Positions 1 through 8,427 of a DNA stretch of 64,000 nt are shown here, piece after piece. The DNA is from Nocardioides sp. (GTDB lineage Bacteria > Actinomycetota > Actinomycetes > Propionibacteriales > Nocardioidaceae). The number at the start of each line of letters is the position of its first letter. Position 1 is the stretch's first letter. A program made the position numbers and the translations under genes. The notes under the pieces are model-generated. The model worked only from the letters and a program-made list of their open reading frames with translations, was not told the origin of the DNA and ran no database searches. Location of the stretch: NCBI RefSeq assembly GCF_030019515.1, contig NZ_JASEEQ010000002.1:310001-374000 (forward strand), read 5' to 3'.

Positions 1-1079
1 TCGAGGGCGTCGACGTCGGCCCGGGTCTCGATCCGACGACTGATCCCGTTCTCCACCGGCGTGGCCAGCACCGTGCCGAGCGCGACCAGCGCCAGCACCA
101 GCGGCACCACGACCGGGTCCCCCATGGTGAGGCTGCGGCGGCCGCCGACCGCGCCGACGAGCAGGCCGAGCAGGCCGACGCCGAACACCGCACCGGCCAC
201 CCCCAGCAGCGACCCGGTCAGCACGTCGTCGTGCCGGGCGTGCGCGAGCTCGTGGGCCACCACGGACAGCGCCTGGTCGCGGGGCACGTCCTGGACCAGG
301 TTGTCGTAGAGGACCACCCGGCGGGTCCCGCCGAAGCCGGACACGTAGGCGTTGAGGGTCGTCGTACGCCGGGAGGCGTCCGCGACCAGCACGTCGTCGA
401 CCGGGACGTTCTCGCGGGTCGCGAGCTCGAGCACCTCGGTGCGCAGCGGTCCGGCCTCCAGCGAGCTGAACGAGTTGAACAACGGCTCCACGACCACCGG
501 GTAGACGAACGACCCGGCCAGGACCAGCACACCGAGCAGGCCGCCGGCGACCGCCGGCCAGGCGCGGTGCCACCGGCGAGCACACCCGACCAGGATCACC
601 AGCACGATCGAGGTCGCGACGATCCCGACCAGCTCGTTCTTGACCAGGTCGAGCGCGAACGCCGACCAGGCCTGGTGGCTCAGCCCGTGGTCGAGCACGT
701 GGCGACGCAGCAGCACGGCGAACGGCAGGGTCAGCACCCGTCCGACCACCGCCAGCACCGCGACCGCCAGCACCACCCGGACCCACCACCAGCCGCGCAG
801 CCGGGCGGCGAGACGCCGGCCCCAGGGCCCGAAGCCGAGCCCGCACGCGACGAGCACGGAGACCACCAGCGAGCTCCGGCTCCAGATCCGCGCCCACCGG
901 GAGAAGTCCTCGCCGCGCTGGATCTCGGCGGCCGTGAAGACCGACCCGGCGTCGGCCGGCCCCGGCGTGCCGCCGGGCACCGGGTGCCACGGCACCAGCA
1001 CGAGAGCCAGCACGACGAACGCGAGCGCTCCGAGCGCGGTGACGGCCAGCGCCACGCGGCGCTCGGGCGGGATGCTCAC
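1..1079 (-). CDS. M48 family (Ste24/CAAX-type) membrane metallopeptidase, C-terminus cut by window edge
   Basis: This is probably an integral-membrane zinc endopeptidase. I read it directly from the reverse strand as an open frame of 359 codons running off the left edge. The N-terminal half has several hydrophobic segments (about residues 8-30, 70-90, 100-125, 150-165, 175-200). The catalytic HELAH motif is at residues 276-280, and an ETRAD sequence near residue 351 supplies the usual third zinc ligand (ExxxD). This order is typical of CAAX prenyl protease/Ste24-like M48 enzymes. The start is a GTG sharing GTGA with the stop of the upstream metallopeptidase gene, so the two are translationally coupled. 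The extreme C-terminus is missing only because the window ends. The substrate is unknown. Confidence 0.85.
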   Translation of the reverse strand, partial: MSIPPERRVALAVTALGALAFVVLALVLVPWHPVPGGTPGPADAGSVFTAAEIQRGEDFSRWARIWSRSSLVVSVLVACGLGFGPWGRRLAARLRGWWWVRVVLAVAVLAVVGRVLTLPFAVLLRRHVLDHGLSHQAWSAFALDLVKNELVGIVATSIVLVILVGCARRWHRAWPAVAGGLLGVLVLAGSFVYPVVVEPLFNSFSSLEAGPLRTEVLELATRENVPVDDVLVADASRRTTTLNAYVSGFGGTRRVVLYDNLVQDVPRDQALSVVAHELAHARHDDVLTGSLLGVAGAVFGVGLLGLLVGAVGGRRSLTMGDPVVVPLVLALVALGTVLATPVENGISRRIETRADVDAL

Positions 1080-2350
1080 CCCGCAGATTCTGACAGGGCC
1101 AGGTCGGAGAGCTCGCCGCGCCACTGTCGGGTGAACCCGCGCAGGGTCATCCCGAACGCCGACCCGAGCGCGGCGCCGACCGGCGCTCCGTCGTCGACGG
1201 CGCGGTAGAAGCCCACCAGCGCCTGCTGGCCGCCGTCGCGGGCGAGCAGCCGGCAGGCGAGCCAGGCGCTCTCGTACGTCGCGCCCAGGTGCGTCGCGCG
1301 GGTGCCGAACTCGGCCGCTCCCGGCAGCGCGCGCGGCGGCCCGCTGCGCCGTACCTCCGCGATCACCTGGGCGGCCGACCGGGAGACCGGCAGGTCGACG
1401 TCGCGCAGGGCGACGTAGTCGGCGAAGCCCTCGAGCAGCCACAACGGCATCTGGCTGGTCCAGGCGCCGGCGGCGACATGGGTCGCCTCGTGGCTCATCA
1501 CGACCTGCGCGCCCGTGGGTCGCAGCCCACCGAAGACGTCGGGGTTGACGAAGACGTGGACCGGGGCGTCGGGCGCCAGCGAGCCGTCGGCCGACGTGGT
1601 CACCGCCGCGATCTGGTCGTAGGTGCCCGGTTCGGCGTCCAGGACCCGGTCGAGGGCATCGACCGACGCGGGGACCTCCACGACCAGGCCGCGGTTCCAG
1701 TCGGGGAGGACGCGGCGTACGACGGGCACCGCGGCGCTCGCCCGCCGGGCATAGGTGCCGGCCTCGGCGGACGACCCGTCCACCAGCACCAGCGTCCGCG
1801 CCGTGCGGCGCACCTGCAGCGGGCCGGCGAGCCACAGCGGGGACACCCGGTCACCCCCGCCGAACCCGGTCAGCGCGACCCGGTCGCCGTCCTCGCGCAG
1901 GTGCACCAGCACCTCCGCCCGCGCCGGCGCCCGGTCGAAGCCGCTGAACCGCCAGGTGGCATCCACGGCGGCCGTCCAGTCGCCGTCCGGTTCCAGCGCG
2001 CCCTCGGCGTCGACGTAGCGCAACGTGAAGTCGGCGACGCCGGTCCGGTCCGCGTTGCGGACCACGGCCGCGAGCAGGTTCGCGGCGGCCGGGTCGTCGT
2101 CGGGCGCGAGCGCACGCGCGGCCCCGCCGTCCCCCTCGTGGACCGCGCGCACGAAGTCCGCGAGGGTCTGGCCGGCCAGCCCCGGCGAGACGCTCTGCGT
2201 GGTCGGTGCGGGCGTAGGGGCGACATACGTGTCGTCGTCGGTGACCCACCAGGCGACCAGGCCGGTCGCGAGGATCAGGCACAGCGAAAGGCCGGCCACC
2301 CACCAGCGTGGGCGACCGGCCGATCTGCCGCTCTCGGGGGCCTGGCTCAC
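1076..2350 (-). CDS. membrane-anchored gluzincin-type (peptidase MA-like) metallopeptidase
   Basis: The protein has 424 aa. A short cytoplasmic N-terminus is followed by one transmembrane segment (about residues 18-36) and a large extracellular part. A zinc-binding HEATH motif lies at residues 287-291 and a downstream LLEGFADY at 305-312. Glu307 is the expected third ligand, the arrangement of gluzincin peptidases of the MA clan. Residues 60-165 resemble a nuclear-transport-factor-like domain preceding the protease. It sits between the secreted NlpC/P60 hydrolase (3-nt gap) and the M48 gene (4-nt overlap), so the three probably form one envelope-related operon. The substrate is unknown, and the motif assignment is stronger than any exact family name. 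Confidence 0.8.
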   Translation of the reverse strand: MSQAPESGRSAGRPRWWVAGLSLCLILATGLVAWWVTDDDTYVAPTPAPTTQSVSPGLAGQTLADFVRAVHEGDGGAARALAPDDDPAAANLLAAVVRNADRTGVADFTLRYVDAEGALEPDGDWTAAVDATWRFSGFDRAPARAEVLVHLREDGDRVALTGFGGGDRVSPLWLAGPLQVRRTARTLVLVDGSSAEAGTYARRASAAVPVVRRVLPDWNRGLVVEVPASVDALDRVLDAEPGTYDQIAAVTTSADGSLAPDAPVHVFVNPDVFGGLRPTGAQVVMSHEATHVAAGAWTSQMPLWLLEGFADYVALRDVDLPVSRSAAQVIAEVRRSGPPRALPGAAEFGTRATHLGATYESAWLACRLLARDGGQQALVGFYRAVDDGAPVGAALGSAFGMTLRGFTRQWRGELSDLALSESAG

Positions 2351-2353
2351 CTA

Positions 2354-3337
2354 TCAGCCGGGGCGGACCGCACCGGTGTAGGGCATCGAGAAGACGTTGG
2401 CGACGGCGACCCCGGTGCTGGGGTTGGCCGCGTGGACGATCATGCCGTTGCCGATGTAGATGCCGACGTGGCTGATCGGGCTGTAGTAGAAGACCAGGTC
2501 GCCCGGCTGCAGGTCGCTGGACGCGATGTGGGGGCCGGAGCCGTACTGGGCGCTCGACGAGTGCGGGAGCGCGACGCCGGCCTGCGCCCAGGCCATCATC
2601 GTGAGACCGGAGCAGTCGAAGGCGTCCGGGCCGGCGGCGCCGTACACGTACGCGTCGCCGACCTGCGCGAGCGCGTACTGCACTGCGGCGGCAGCGCGTC
2701 CGGAGGCGGGGACGTCGGAGGGGGCGCGCAGGCTGCCGCGCGAGAGGATGGCCTCGCGCTCCTCGGCCTTGAGGTCGGAGAGCAGCGACTCGGCCGCCTC
2801 GAGCTTCTTGTCGATGGTCGCCTTCTCGGCGGCCAGCTTCTTCTCCAGCTCGGCGACGTCGCTCGCGCGCTTCTCGGTGGCGTCGCTGCGGATGCCGAGG
2901 GCCTTGAGCTCGGTGGCGTAGTCGTCGAAGAGCTGCGACTGCAGGTCGTTGAACGCCGACATCGTCGAGAGCTGGGAGAGGAACGACTCGGGGTCCTCGG
3001 AGACGACGACGTGGCCGACGGCACTGAGGCTCTGCCCCTCGTACTGCCGGACGACGGAGTCCTGGACCTGCTCGCGGACCACGTCGAGGCGGTCGTCCTG
3101 GCGCTGCTGGTCCGAGCGCAGCGAGCCCAGGTCGTGCTGCAGCTCCTTGAGCTCCAGCTTCGCGTCGTTGTACCGCTCGGAAGCCTGCTCGGCCTCGTGG
3201 TAGAGCCGATCGACGCGCACTTGGACGTCGTCGATATCGGGCTCCGCCGACGCCGGCGAGGAGGGCATGAAGCCCACGGCGGCGATGAGGGCGAAGCCGG
3301 TCAGGAGGGTGATGAGTCGGTTCCGGCCGTTCTGCAC
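2354..3337 (-). CDS. secreted NlpC/P60 peptidoglycan endopeptidase (RipA/RipC-like)
   Basis: This is a cell-wall hydrolase predicted to cut the D-Glu-mesoDAP bond of peptide stems. An N-terminal signal peptide is visible (hydrophobic residues 8-25, then an ASA cleavage site). It is followed by a long coiled coil (about residues 35-205) with many Glu, Lys, Gln and Leu residues, and a C-terminal NlpC/P60 domain (about 215-327). The catalytic triad is recognisable: Cys242 in DCSGL, His290 in SHVGIY and His302. The length of 327 aa and the architecture match mycobacterial Rip proteins. The start is a GTG preceded by AAGGAG. The upstream leader carries a c-di-AMP riboswitch, so expression is likely turned down at high c-di-AMP. 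Confidence 0.93.
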   Translation of the reverse strand: MQNGRNRLITLLTGFALIAAVGFMPSSPASAEPDIDDVQVRVDRLYHEAEQASERYNDAKLELKELQHDLGSLRSDQQRQDDRLDVVREQVQDSVVRQYEGQSLSAVGHVVVSEDPESFLSQLSTMSAFNDLQSQLFDDYATELKALGIRSDATEKRASDVAELEKKLAAEKATIDKKLEAAESLLSDLKAEEREAILSRGSLRAPSDVPASGRAAAAVQYALAQVGDAYVYGAAGPDAFDCSGLTMMAWAQAGVALPHSSSAQYGSGPHIASSDLQPGDLVFYYSPISHVGIYIGNGMIVHAANPSTGVAVANVFSMPYTGAVRPG

Positions 3338-3365
3338 GAGCGGGCGCTCTCCTTGTACGTCGTAC

Positions 3366-3525
3366 GCCTACCGGGTGAGCTGACGGGTTCGGGCACGACA
3401 TTTGCCCTACGCCTCGAGAGGCGATTCACCCCAGGTGGCCCTGCGACCACCGATGGTTCCCCGGCTCCCGGGCCGGCTGACCGGTCCGGGACTCAGCGCG
3501 GTGACCGCGCGGATCCGAGTGATCC
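3366..3525 (-). promoter_or_regulatory. ydaO/yuaA-type c-di-AMP riboswitch
   Basis: On the minus strand the 350-nt leader of the NlpC/P60 gene contains the conserved blocks of the ydaO class in order: GCCGGGGAACC, then CCTGGGGTGAATC, then GTAGGGC, then CCCGAACCCGTCAGCTCACC and GGTAGGCG. It ends about 25 nt before the ribosome binding site. In actinobacteria this riboswitch is known upstream of cell-wall hydrolase genes, including nlpC/p60 and rpf, and acts as an OFF switch. The 5' boundary is approximate because I did not fold the full P1 helix. The remaining leader toward position 3690 shows no further feature I can name. Confidence 0.88.
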
Positions 3526-3689
3526 ACTTCCACGGCCACCTGAGCGTCACACGTTAACGGCGGCATCCGGCGGCGGCCAAGTTTCCGGGGATGTCTCTGT
3601 GAGTTTCTTGTCACGTCATCGAAGTCTTTGCCCGGATCGCGTCACACCAGCCCCATGCGTCACACGAGCCACAGGCGACCGGCGCGTCC

Positions 3690-3899
3690 TCACGCCGACT
3701 CCACCACCGGTGGGCCGTCGACGGGCTGGACGAGCCGCAGTGGGGGCACCAGGCCGCCACGGGCCAGGACGTCGAGGGCACGTCGGCCGTCGTCGTCGAA
3801 GGTGAGCTCGGGAGGCGGCCCGAGCAGCACGGTCACCACGCAGTCGTGGCAGTGCAGACCTCGCACCGTGCAGGTCTCGCAGTCGATTCGCGTCGTCAT
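3690..3899 (-). CDS. small Cys-rich protein of unknown function
   Basis: This 69-aa protein begins MTTRIDCETC and has four Cys and one His closely spaced near the N-terminus (CETC at residues 7-10, then HCHDC), which looks like a small metal-binding knuckle. The rest is a short acidic stretch and a hydrophobic/proline tail. I recognise the general type as a short conserved actinobacterial hypothetical protein but know no function. It stands alone, between the riboswitch-controlled nlpC gene and the NYN-domain gene. The Cys pattern, high coding-like GC3 and absence of another frame support it as real. Confidence 0.6.
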   Translation of the reverse strand: MTTRIDCETCTVRGLHCHDCVVTVLLGPPPELTFDDDGRRALDVLARGGLVPPLRLVQPVDGPPVVESA

Positions 3900-3973
3900 G
3901 ACGGGAACGCTCGCAGGGACCGCCGACAGCGGCGCCGCGGAGCGCCGCCTCCCGGCGTGTCGCGGGGCGGCTG

Positions 3974-5251
3974 CTACCGGCCGAGGAGCTCGACCAGCGC
4001 CTCGGACGCGATCACCCGGGCGCCTCCACGGGCGACGTCCACGGCCACCGCGCGGTCGCCGGTCACCACGACCACCACCCGGCCCGCGGGCTCGGCGGCC
4101 ACCAGGTCGCGGAGCACGTCGTCGGCGATCACCCCGCGGGGGCTGAAGAGCACCTTGACGCCGCGCGGCGCGTGCACGAGCGGGCGGTGGTCGGTGTCCG
4201 CCGCGTCGAACACCACGGTCGTCTCCGCGCGGGTCCGGGCGACCAGCGGCGCGAGGGCGGTGACCAGGCGGTTGCGCTGGGCCTCCAGCGGCGTCGTGGG
4301 CCAGGCCGTCTTGGTCACGTTGTAGCCGTCGATGAGCAGCCGGGCCCGCGGCATCGCGAGGTACTGCTCGAGCAGCGCCGCGCTGGAGGTGCCCAGCGCA
4401 CCCGCGGCGCTGGGCTCGCGCGTCCCGGCGGCCGCCACGTCGGCCTCCACCCGGTCGCCGGGCGCTCCCGCGACGGGTGGCAGGGCCAGCTCACGACGCA
4501 GCCCCGCGGCCGCGTCGACCACGGTGTCGAGGAGCAGCCGCGCCCGCAACGTCGCGTCGTCGCGATCCGAGCGCGCGTCGCGCCGGTCCCGGGCCGCCTC
4601 GGCCTCGAGCCGCTCCACCTGCCCGCGCAGCCGGCGGTTGTCCTTCTCCAGAGCCGCGCAGCGCTCGGACGTCTCCGCCTCGGCCGCCTGCTGCGCCCGC
4701 ACCGCCTCGTCGGCCGTCGCCCGCGCCTCGCGCTCGGCCGCCCGGGCGTCACCGAGCTTGCGCCGCAGCGCGGCGTTCTCGGTCTTGTACTCGTCGACCT
4801 GCGAGCGGTGCGCGGCCCGCAGGTCGCGCACCGTCTGCTCGGCGTCGGCGAGCCGCCCGCGGAGCCGCTCGAGCTCGCGGTCGCCGAGGTCCGACCGCCC
4901 CGGCCCGGCGCGCTCCGCGACCCGTCGTACGGCGTCGTCCAGCTCGGCCTCCCAGGACTCCGGCCGGGTCAGCCACCGGTGCGCCGCCACCGCCGTCGGG
5001 TCGTCCTCGGCGGGCGCGGGCCGGGCCGCGACCTGGGTCCCGACCCGGGCCCGGAAGTCGTCGTCCGCGAGCGCCTCCGCGATCGCGGTCCCACCCAGGC
5101 GCGCGCGACGGGCCGGTGCGAAGTCGGCGACCCGGCGTACGGCGGCGGGCAGCCGCGGCACGTCGGGCAGCGCCTCCGCGGTCATCGCGACCACACGGGT
5201 GCGGACGGGCTCGGGCAGCTCGGCGAGCGAGCGCAGCGGGGGCTCGGTCAC
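3974..5251 (-). CDS. NYN (YacP-like) domain protein with N-terminal coiled coil
   Basis: The protein has 425 aa. The C-terminal 150 residues carry a PIN-like NYN fold. LLIDGYNVTK, VVFDAAD and VVVTGDRAV hold the acidic residues that bind metal in this RNase-like family. The central part (about residues 130-240) is a charged coiled coil rich in Ala, Arg and Glu, and the N-terminal 100 residues are alpha-helical and basic. YacP/Rae1 relatives are ribosome-associated or RNA-cleaving enzymes, so an RNA-processing role is likely but inferred. A zinc-ribbon gene sits just upstream in the same direction (10-nt gap), suggesting co-transcription. Confidence 0.8.
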   Translation of the reverse strand: MTEPPLRSLAELPEPVRTRVVAMTAEALPDVPRLPAAVRRVADFAPARRARLGGTAIAEALADDDFRARVGTQVAARPAPAEDDPTAVAAHRWLTRPESWEAELDDAVRRVAERAGPGRSDLGDRELERLRGRLADAEQTVRDLRAAHRSQVDEYKTENAALRRKLGDARAAEREARATADEAVRAQQAAEAETSERCAALEKDNRRLRGQVERLEAEAARDRRDARSDRDDATLRARLLLDTVVDAAAGLRRELALPPVAGAPGDRVEADVAAAGTREPSAAGALGTSSAALLEQYLAMPRARLLIDGYNVTKTAWPTTPLEAQRNRLVTALAPLVARTRAETTVVFDAADTDHRPLVHAPRGVKVLFSPRGVIADDVLRDLVAAEPAGRVVVVVTGDRAVAVDVARGGARVIASEALVELLGR

Positions 5252-5261
5252 GTGCGGTCCG

Positions 5262-5528
5262 TCAGCTCGGCCCGGAGTCCGCGCCCGCCGGCTCCTGGAC
5301 GGGGTGGCGCGGCACCACCTCGATCGCGTCCGAGCGGCCGCACCAGCGGCAGGTCACGGCCTCGATCGCCTCGTCACGGACCTCGGTCTGCTCGACGCCG
5401 TGGTCGCCGGCGAGGTCGAAGTGCCAGAACTCCGTGGTCCGCCGGGTGCGGGTGACGTCGAACCGGGTGAGGTTGCCACAGCCCGAGCAGCGCCAGCGGT
5501 GGCCGGCGTCGGGGATCTCGAGGGCCAT
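5262..5528 (-). CDS. small zinc-ribbon protein of unknown function
   Basis: This is an 88-aa protein starting MALEIPDAGH, with two CxxC knuckles: CSGC at residues 14-17 and CRWC near residue 60. Together they would bind one zinc. The start is an ATG preceded by GAGAGGAG at good spacing. It is followed closely by the NYN-domain gene on the same strand, so the pair may act together, for example as a nucleic-acid-binding adaptor and a nuclease. This is inference from neighbourhood only. I do not recognise a characterised family. Confidence 0.7.
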   Translation of the reverse strand: MALEIPDAGHRWRCSGCGNLTRFDVTRTRRTTEFWHFDLAGDHGVEQTEVRDEAIEAVTCRWCGRSDAIEVVPRHPVQEPAGADSGPS

Positions 5529-5652
5529 CGCGCTCCTCTCTTGGCTCAGTGGTTCCGGTTCAGCGGTTCTCGTACCTCTCGGGCCACAGCCTATGCCCCG
5601 CGCCCCGCGCGTCTCCCCGGGATTGTCGGTGCCCCGATCTAGCGTCGCGATC

Positions 5653-7476
5653 ATGAGCAGCCGCGTCCGAGATGCCGGCTCCCGCTGGGAGTCGCAGCGC
5701 AGCTTCGACGAGCTCGGCCGCCCCTTGCGCGACCTCACCTTCTGCGTGGTCGACCTGGAGACCACCGGCGGCTCGGCCGAGGGCGGCTCGATGATCACCG
5801 AGATCGGCGCCGTCAAGGTGCGCGGCGGCGAGGTGCTCGGCGAGTTCCAGACCCTGGTCAACCCGCGCACCGAGATCCCGGCCTTCATCGCGGTCCTCAC
5901 CGGCATCAGCAACTCCATGGTCGCCGACGCGCCGCCGGTGGAGGCCGCGCTCCCGGCGTTCCTGGAGTTCGCCGCCGGCAGCGTCCTGGTCGCCCACAAC
6001 GCGCCGTTCGACGTCGGCTTCCTGCGCTACTTCGCCGACCAGCAGGGGCGTCCCTGGCCGGCCTTCGAGGTGGTCGACACCGCCCGTCTCGCCCGGCGGG
6101 TCGTCACCCGCGACGACGCGCCCAACTGCAAGCTCTCCTCCCTCGCGAAGGCGTTCGGCTCGACGACCACGCCCAACCACCGCGCGCTCTCCGACGCCCG
6201 GGCGACCGTCGACGTGCTGCACGGGCTGATGGAGCGGCTCGGCGGGGTCGGCGTGCACACGCTCGAGGAGCTCCAGACCTTCTCCTCCCGCGTCAGCTCG
6301 GCGCAGCGCCGCAAGCGCCACCTGGCCGAGGGGCTCCCCCATGCTCCCGGCGTCTACCTGTTCCGCGACGAGCGGGCCCGGGTGCTCTACGTCGGCACCT
6401 CCCGCGACCTGCGCACCCGCGTCCGCTCCTACTTCACCGCCTCCGAGACCCGCTCCCGGATGGGCGAGATGGTCGGGATCGCCACCTCGGTCGACGGGAT
6501 CGAGTGCGCCACCGCCCTGGAGGCCGAGGTCCGCGAGCTCCGGCTGATCGCCGAGCACAAGCCGAGGTACAACCGCCGCTCGCGGTTCCCCGAGAAGGTG
6601 CACTTCATCAAGCTCACCCGGGAGCCCTGGCCGCGGCTCTCGCTGGTGCGCCGGGTGCTCGACGACGACGCCGACTACCTCGGTCCGTTCGCGTCGAGGA
6701 AGACGGCCGAGAAGTGCCTGGCCGCGCTGCACGAGACGTTCCCCGTCCGGCAGTGCTCCGACCGGCTGCCCCGCGACCCCGCCGCGTCGCCCGGGCGCGC
6801 CGCCTGCGTGCTCGCCGAGATGGGCCGCTGCCTGGCCCCGTGCGACGGCAGCGTCGACGACACGACGTACGCCGCCGTCGTCCGCCAGCTGCGCGACACG
6901 CTGCTGCGCCGTCCCGACGAGGTCGTCGAGACCATCAACGCCAGGATGGGGGCGCTGGCCGCCGACGAGCGGTTCGAGGAGGCGGGCGTCCACCGCGACC
7001 GGCTGGCCGCCTTCGTCCGCGCCGCGGCGCGCACCCAGCGGCTCTCGGCGCTGACCCGGTGCCCCGAGGTGGTCGCCGCGCGCCGCGAGACTGACCCGAC
7101 GACCGGAAGGCGCGGCCGCTGGGAGGTCCACGTCGTACGCCACGGCCGGCTGGCCGCGGCCGGCGTGATCCCGGCGGGCGCCGACGCGCACGCCTACGTC
7201 GCCACCCTGCGGCTGTCCGCCGAGACGGTCGCCAGCGCCCCCGGCCCGGTGCCCGCGGCGAGCGCCGAGGAGACCGAGAAGGTCCTGCGCTGGCTGGAGT
7301 CCCCCGGCGTCCGCCTGATCGACGTCGACGGCGAGTGGACCTGCCCGGTGGCCGGCGCGACCCGTCACCTCGCGATCCACGACGCGGTCAACCAGTCCCG
7401 GCTGTCCCTGGTCCCCTTCAACGAGCGCCGGGCTCTCGCCACCGTGCACCAGCCCGCGGGTAGGGTCCAGCTGTGA
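5653..7476 (+). CDS. DEDDh 3'-5' exonuclease fused to a UvrC-like GIY-YIG domain
   Basis: The protein has 607 aa with two nuclease modules. Residues 25-195 form a DnaQ-like DEDDh exonuclease, with Asp34 and Glu36 in VDLETTG, Asp120 in NAPFD, and His176 and Asp181 in NHRALSDA. Residues 228-310 form a GIY-YIG domain with GVYLFRDE and VLYVGTS as in UvrC and Cho. A UvrC-like middle region follows, with a Cys cluster near CVLAEMGRCLAPC. The same fusion is known in actinobacteria (M. tuberculosis Rv2191), where a DNA repair role is presumed. The start is the first in-frame ATG after the divergent zinc-ribbon gene. Its TGA overlaps the GTG of the next gene (GTGA). Confidence 0.9.
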   Translation: MSSRVRDAGSRWESQRSFDELGRPLRDLTFCVVDLETTGGSAEGGSMITEIGAVKVRGGEVLGEFQTLVNPRTEIPAFIAVLTGISNSMVADAPPVEAALPAFLEFAAGSVLVAHNAPFDVGFLRYFADQQGRPWPAFEVVDTARLARRVVTRDDAPNCKLSSLAKAFGSTTTPNHRALSDARATVDVLHGLMERLGGVGVHTLEELQTFSSRVSSAQRRKRHLAEGLPHAPGVYLFRDERARVLYVGTSRDLRTRVRSYFTASETRSRMGEMVGIATSVDGIECATALEAEVRELRLIAEHKPRYNRRSRFPEKVHFIKLTREPWPRLSLVRRVLDDDADYLGPFASRKTAEKCLAALHETFPVRQCSDRLPRDPAASPGRAACVLAEMGRCLAPCDGSVDDTTYAAVVRQLRDTLLRRPDEVVETINARMGALAADERFEEAGVHRDRLAAFVRAAARTQRLSALTRCPEVVAARRETDPTTGRRGRWEVHVVRHGRLAAAGVIPAGADAHAYVATLRLSAETVASAPGPVPAASAEETEKVLRWLESPGVRLIDVDGEWTCPVAGATRHLAIHDAVNQSRLSLVPFNERRALATVHQPAGRVQL

Positions 7477-7751
7477 TCACCGCCATCGTCTTCGTGAAGG
7501 CCGACGTCGCCCGGATCCCCGAGGTGGCCGAGGAGATCGCCGCCCTCGACGGCGTCAGCGAGGTCTACTCCGTCACCGGCCAGATCGACCTGATCGCGCT
7601 GATCCGGGTCCGCAACCACGAGGATGTCGCCGCGGTCGTCGCCGACCGGCTCAACAAGGTGCCGGGCGTGAACGCGACCGAGACCCACATCGCGTTCCGG
7701 ACCTACTCCCGCCACGACCTCGAGTCGGCGTTCTCCCTCGGCCTGGACTGA
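7473..7751 (+). CDS. stand-alone Lrp/AsnC ligand-binding (RAM) domain protein
   Basis: This is a 92-aa protein made only of the C-terminal effector domain of Lrp/AsnC regulators. It has an alternating beta/alpha pattern, VTGQIDLIALIRV in the middle and THIAFRTYS near the end. No helix-turn-helix is present, so it cannot bind DNA by itself. Such SMALP-type proteins bind amino acids or modulate full-length Lrp proteins by co-assembly. The GTG start overlaps the exonuclease stop, so it is co-translated with a nuclease, an odd pairing with no obvious functional link. Confidence 0.85.
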   Translation: MITAIVFVKADVARIPEVAEEIAALDGVSEVYSVTGQIDLIALIRVRNHEDVAAVVADRLNKVPGVNATETHIAFRTYSRHDLESAFSLGLD

Positions 7752-7759
7752 CGCCCGCC

Positions 7760-8386
7760 GTGGACTGGGTCAGCGACTACTGGCTCGACGCCGTCGGCTG
7801 GGGCGGCAGCGCGCTGCTCGTCTACTCGCTCCTGCAGGCGCGGGTGCTGCGCTTCCGCACCATCAACACCATCGGCTGCGTCGTGCTGATCTTCTTCAAC
7901 GCGATGCTCAGCGTGTGGCCGATGGTGGGGATGAACCTCGTGCTCGCGGTGATCAACGTCTGGTTCATCGCGCGGCTGCTCGGCGAGCGGCACGACGAGG
8001 CGGTCTTCGACGTGCTCGAGGTCCGGCCCGACGACCAGTACCTCCGCCACGTCCTGCGCCTGCACGACGAGGACATCCGGCGCTACCAGCCGGACTTCTC
8101 CTGGGAGCCCGGCGACGGCCACGAGCACGCGTTCATCGTGATGAAGGGTGACGAGACCGTCGGCGTCGTCGTGCTGCGCCGCGACGGCGAGACGGCGCGG
8201 CTGCTGCTCGACTACGTCACGCCGCGCTACCGCGACTTCACCCCCGGTGAGTTCGTGTGGCGCCGCAGCGGGATGCTCACCGCTCTCGGCGTCCACCGGG
8301 TGACCACCCCGCAGAACATGATCGGCGCGTACTACGACCACGTCGGGTTCCGCCGCGAGGGCCAGGAGTACGTCCTCGACGTCTGA
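7760..8386 (+). CDS. YgjV-like membrane protein fused to a GNAT-like C-terminal domain
   Basis: The protein has 208 aa. Three hydrophobic helices (about residues 10-28, 32-50 and 53-73) form an N-terminal membrane domain of the YgjV type. A soluble domain follows from residue 85. The end of the soluble part (ENLxxIGAYY-like helix, then YYDHVGFRREG) resembles the final strands of a GNAT acetyltransferase fold, but no clear acetyl-CoA loop (Q/RxxGxG/A) is present, so catalysis is doubtful. The start is GTG, 8 nt after the Lrp-domain gene, so it is the third gene of the same operon. The function is unknown. Confidence 0.75.
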   Translation: MDWVSDYWLDAVGWGGSALLVYSLLQARVLRFRTINTIGCVVLIFFNAMLSVWPMVGMNLVLAVINVWFIARLLGERHDEAVFDVLEVRPDDQYLRHVLRLHDEDIRRYQPDFSWEPGDGHEHAFIVMKGDETVGVVVLRRDGETARLLLDYVTPRYRDFTPGEFVWRRSGMLTALGVHRVTTPQNMIGAYYDHVGFRREGQEYVLDV

Positions 8387-8427
8387 CCCTCGACGGCTGG
8401 GTCGGCGCCGGGGCTCCTTCGGGACGG

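Noticed and set aside
7760..8386. Active acetyltransferase
   Set aside because: The C-terminal half resembles a GNAT fold but lacks a recognisable acetyl-CoA loop, so no activity is claimed.
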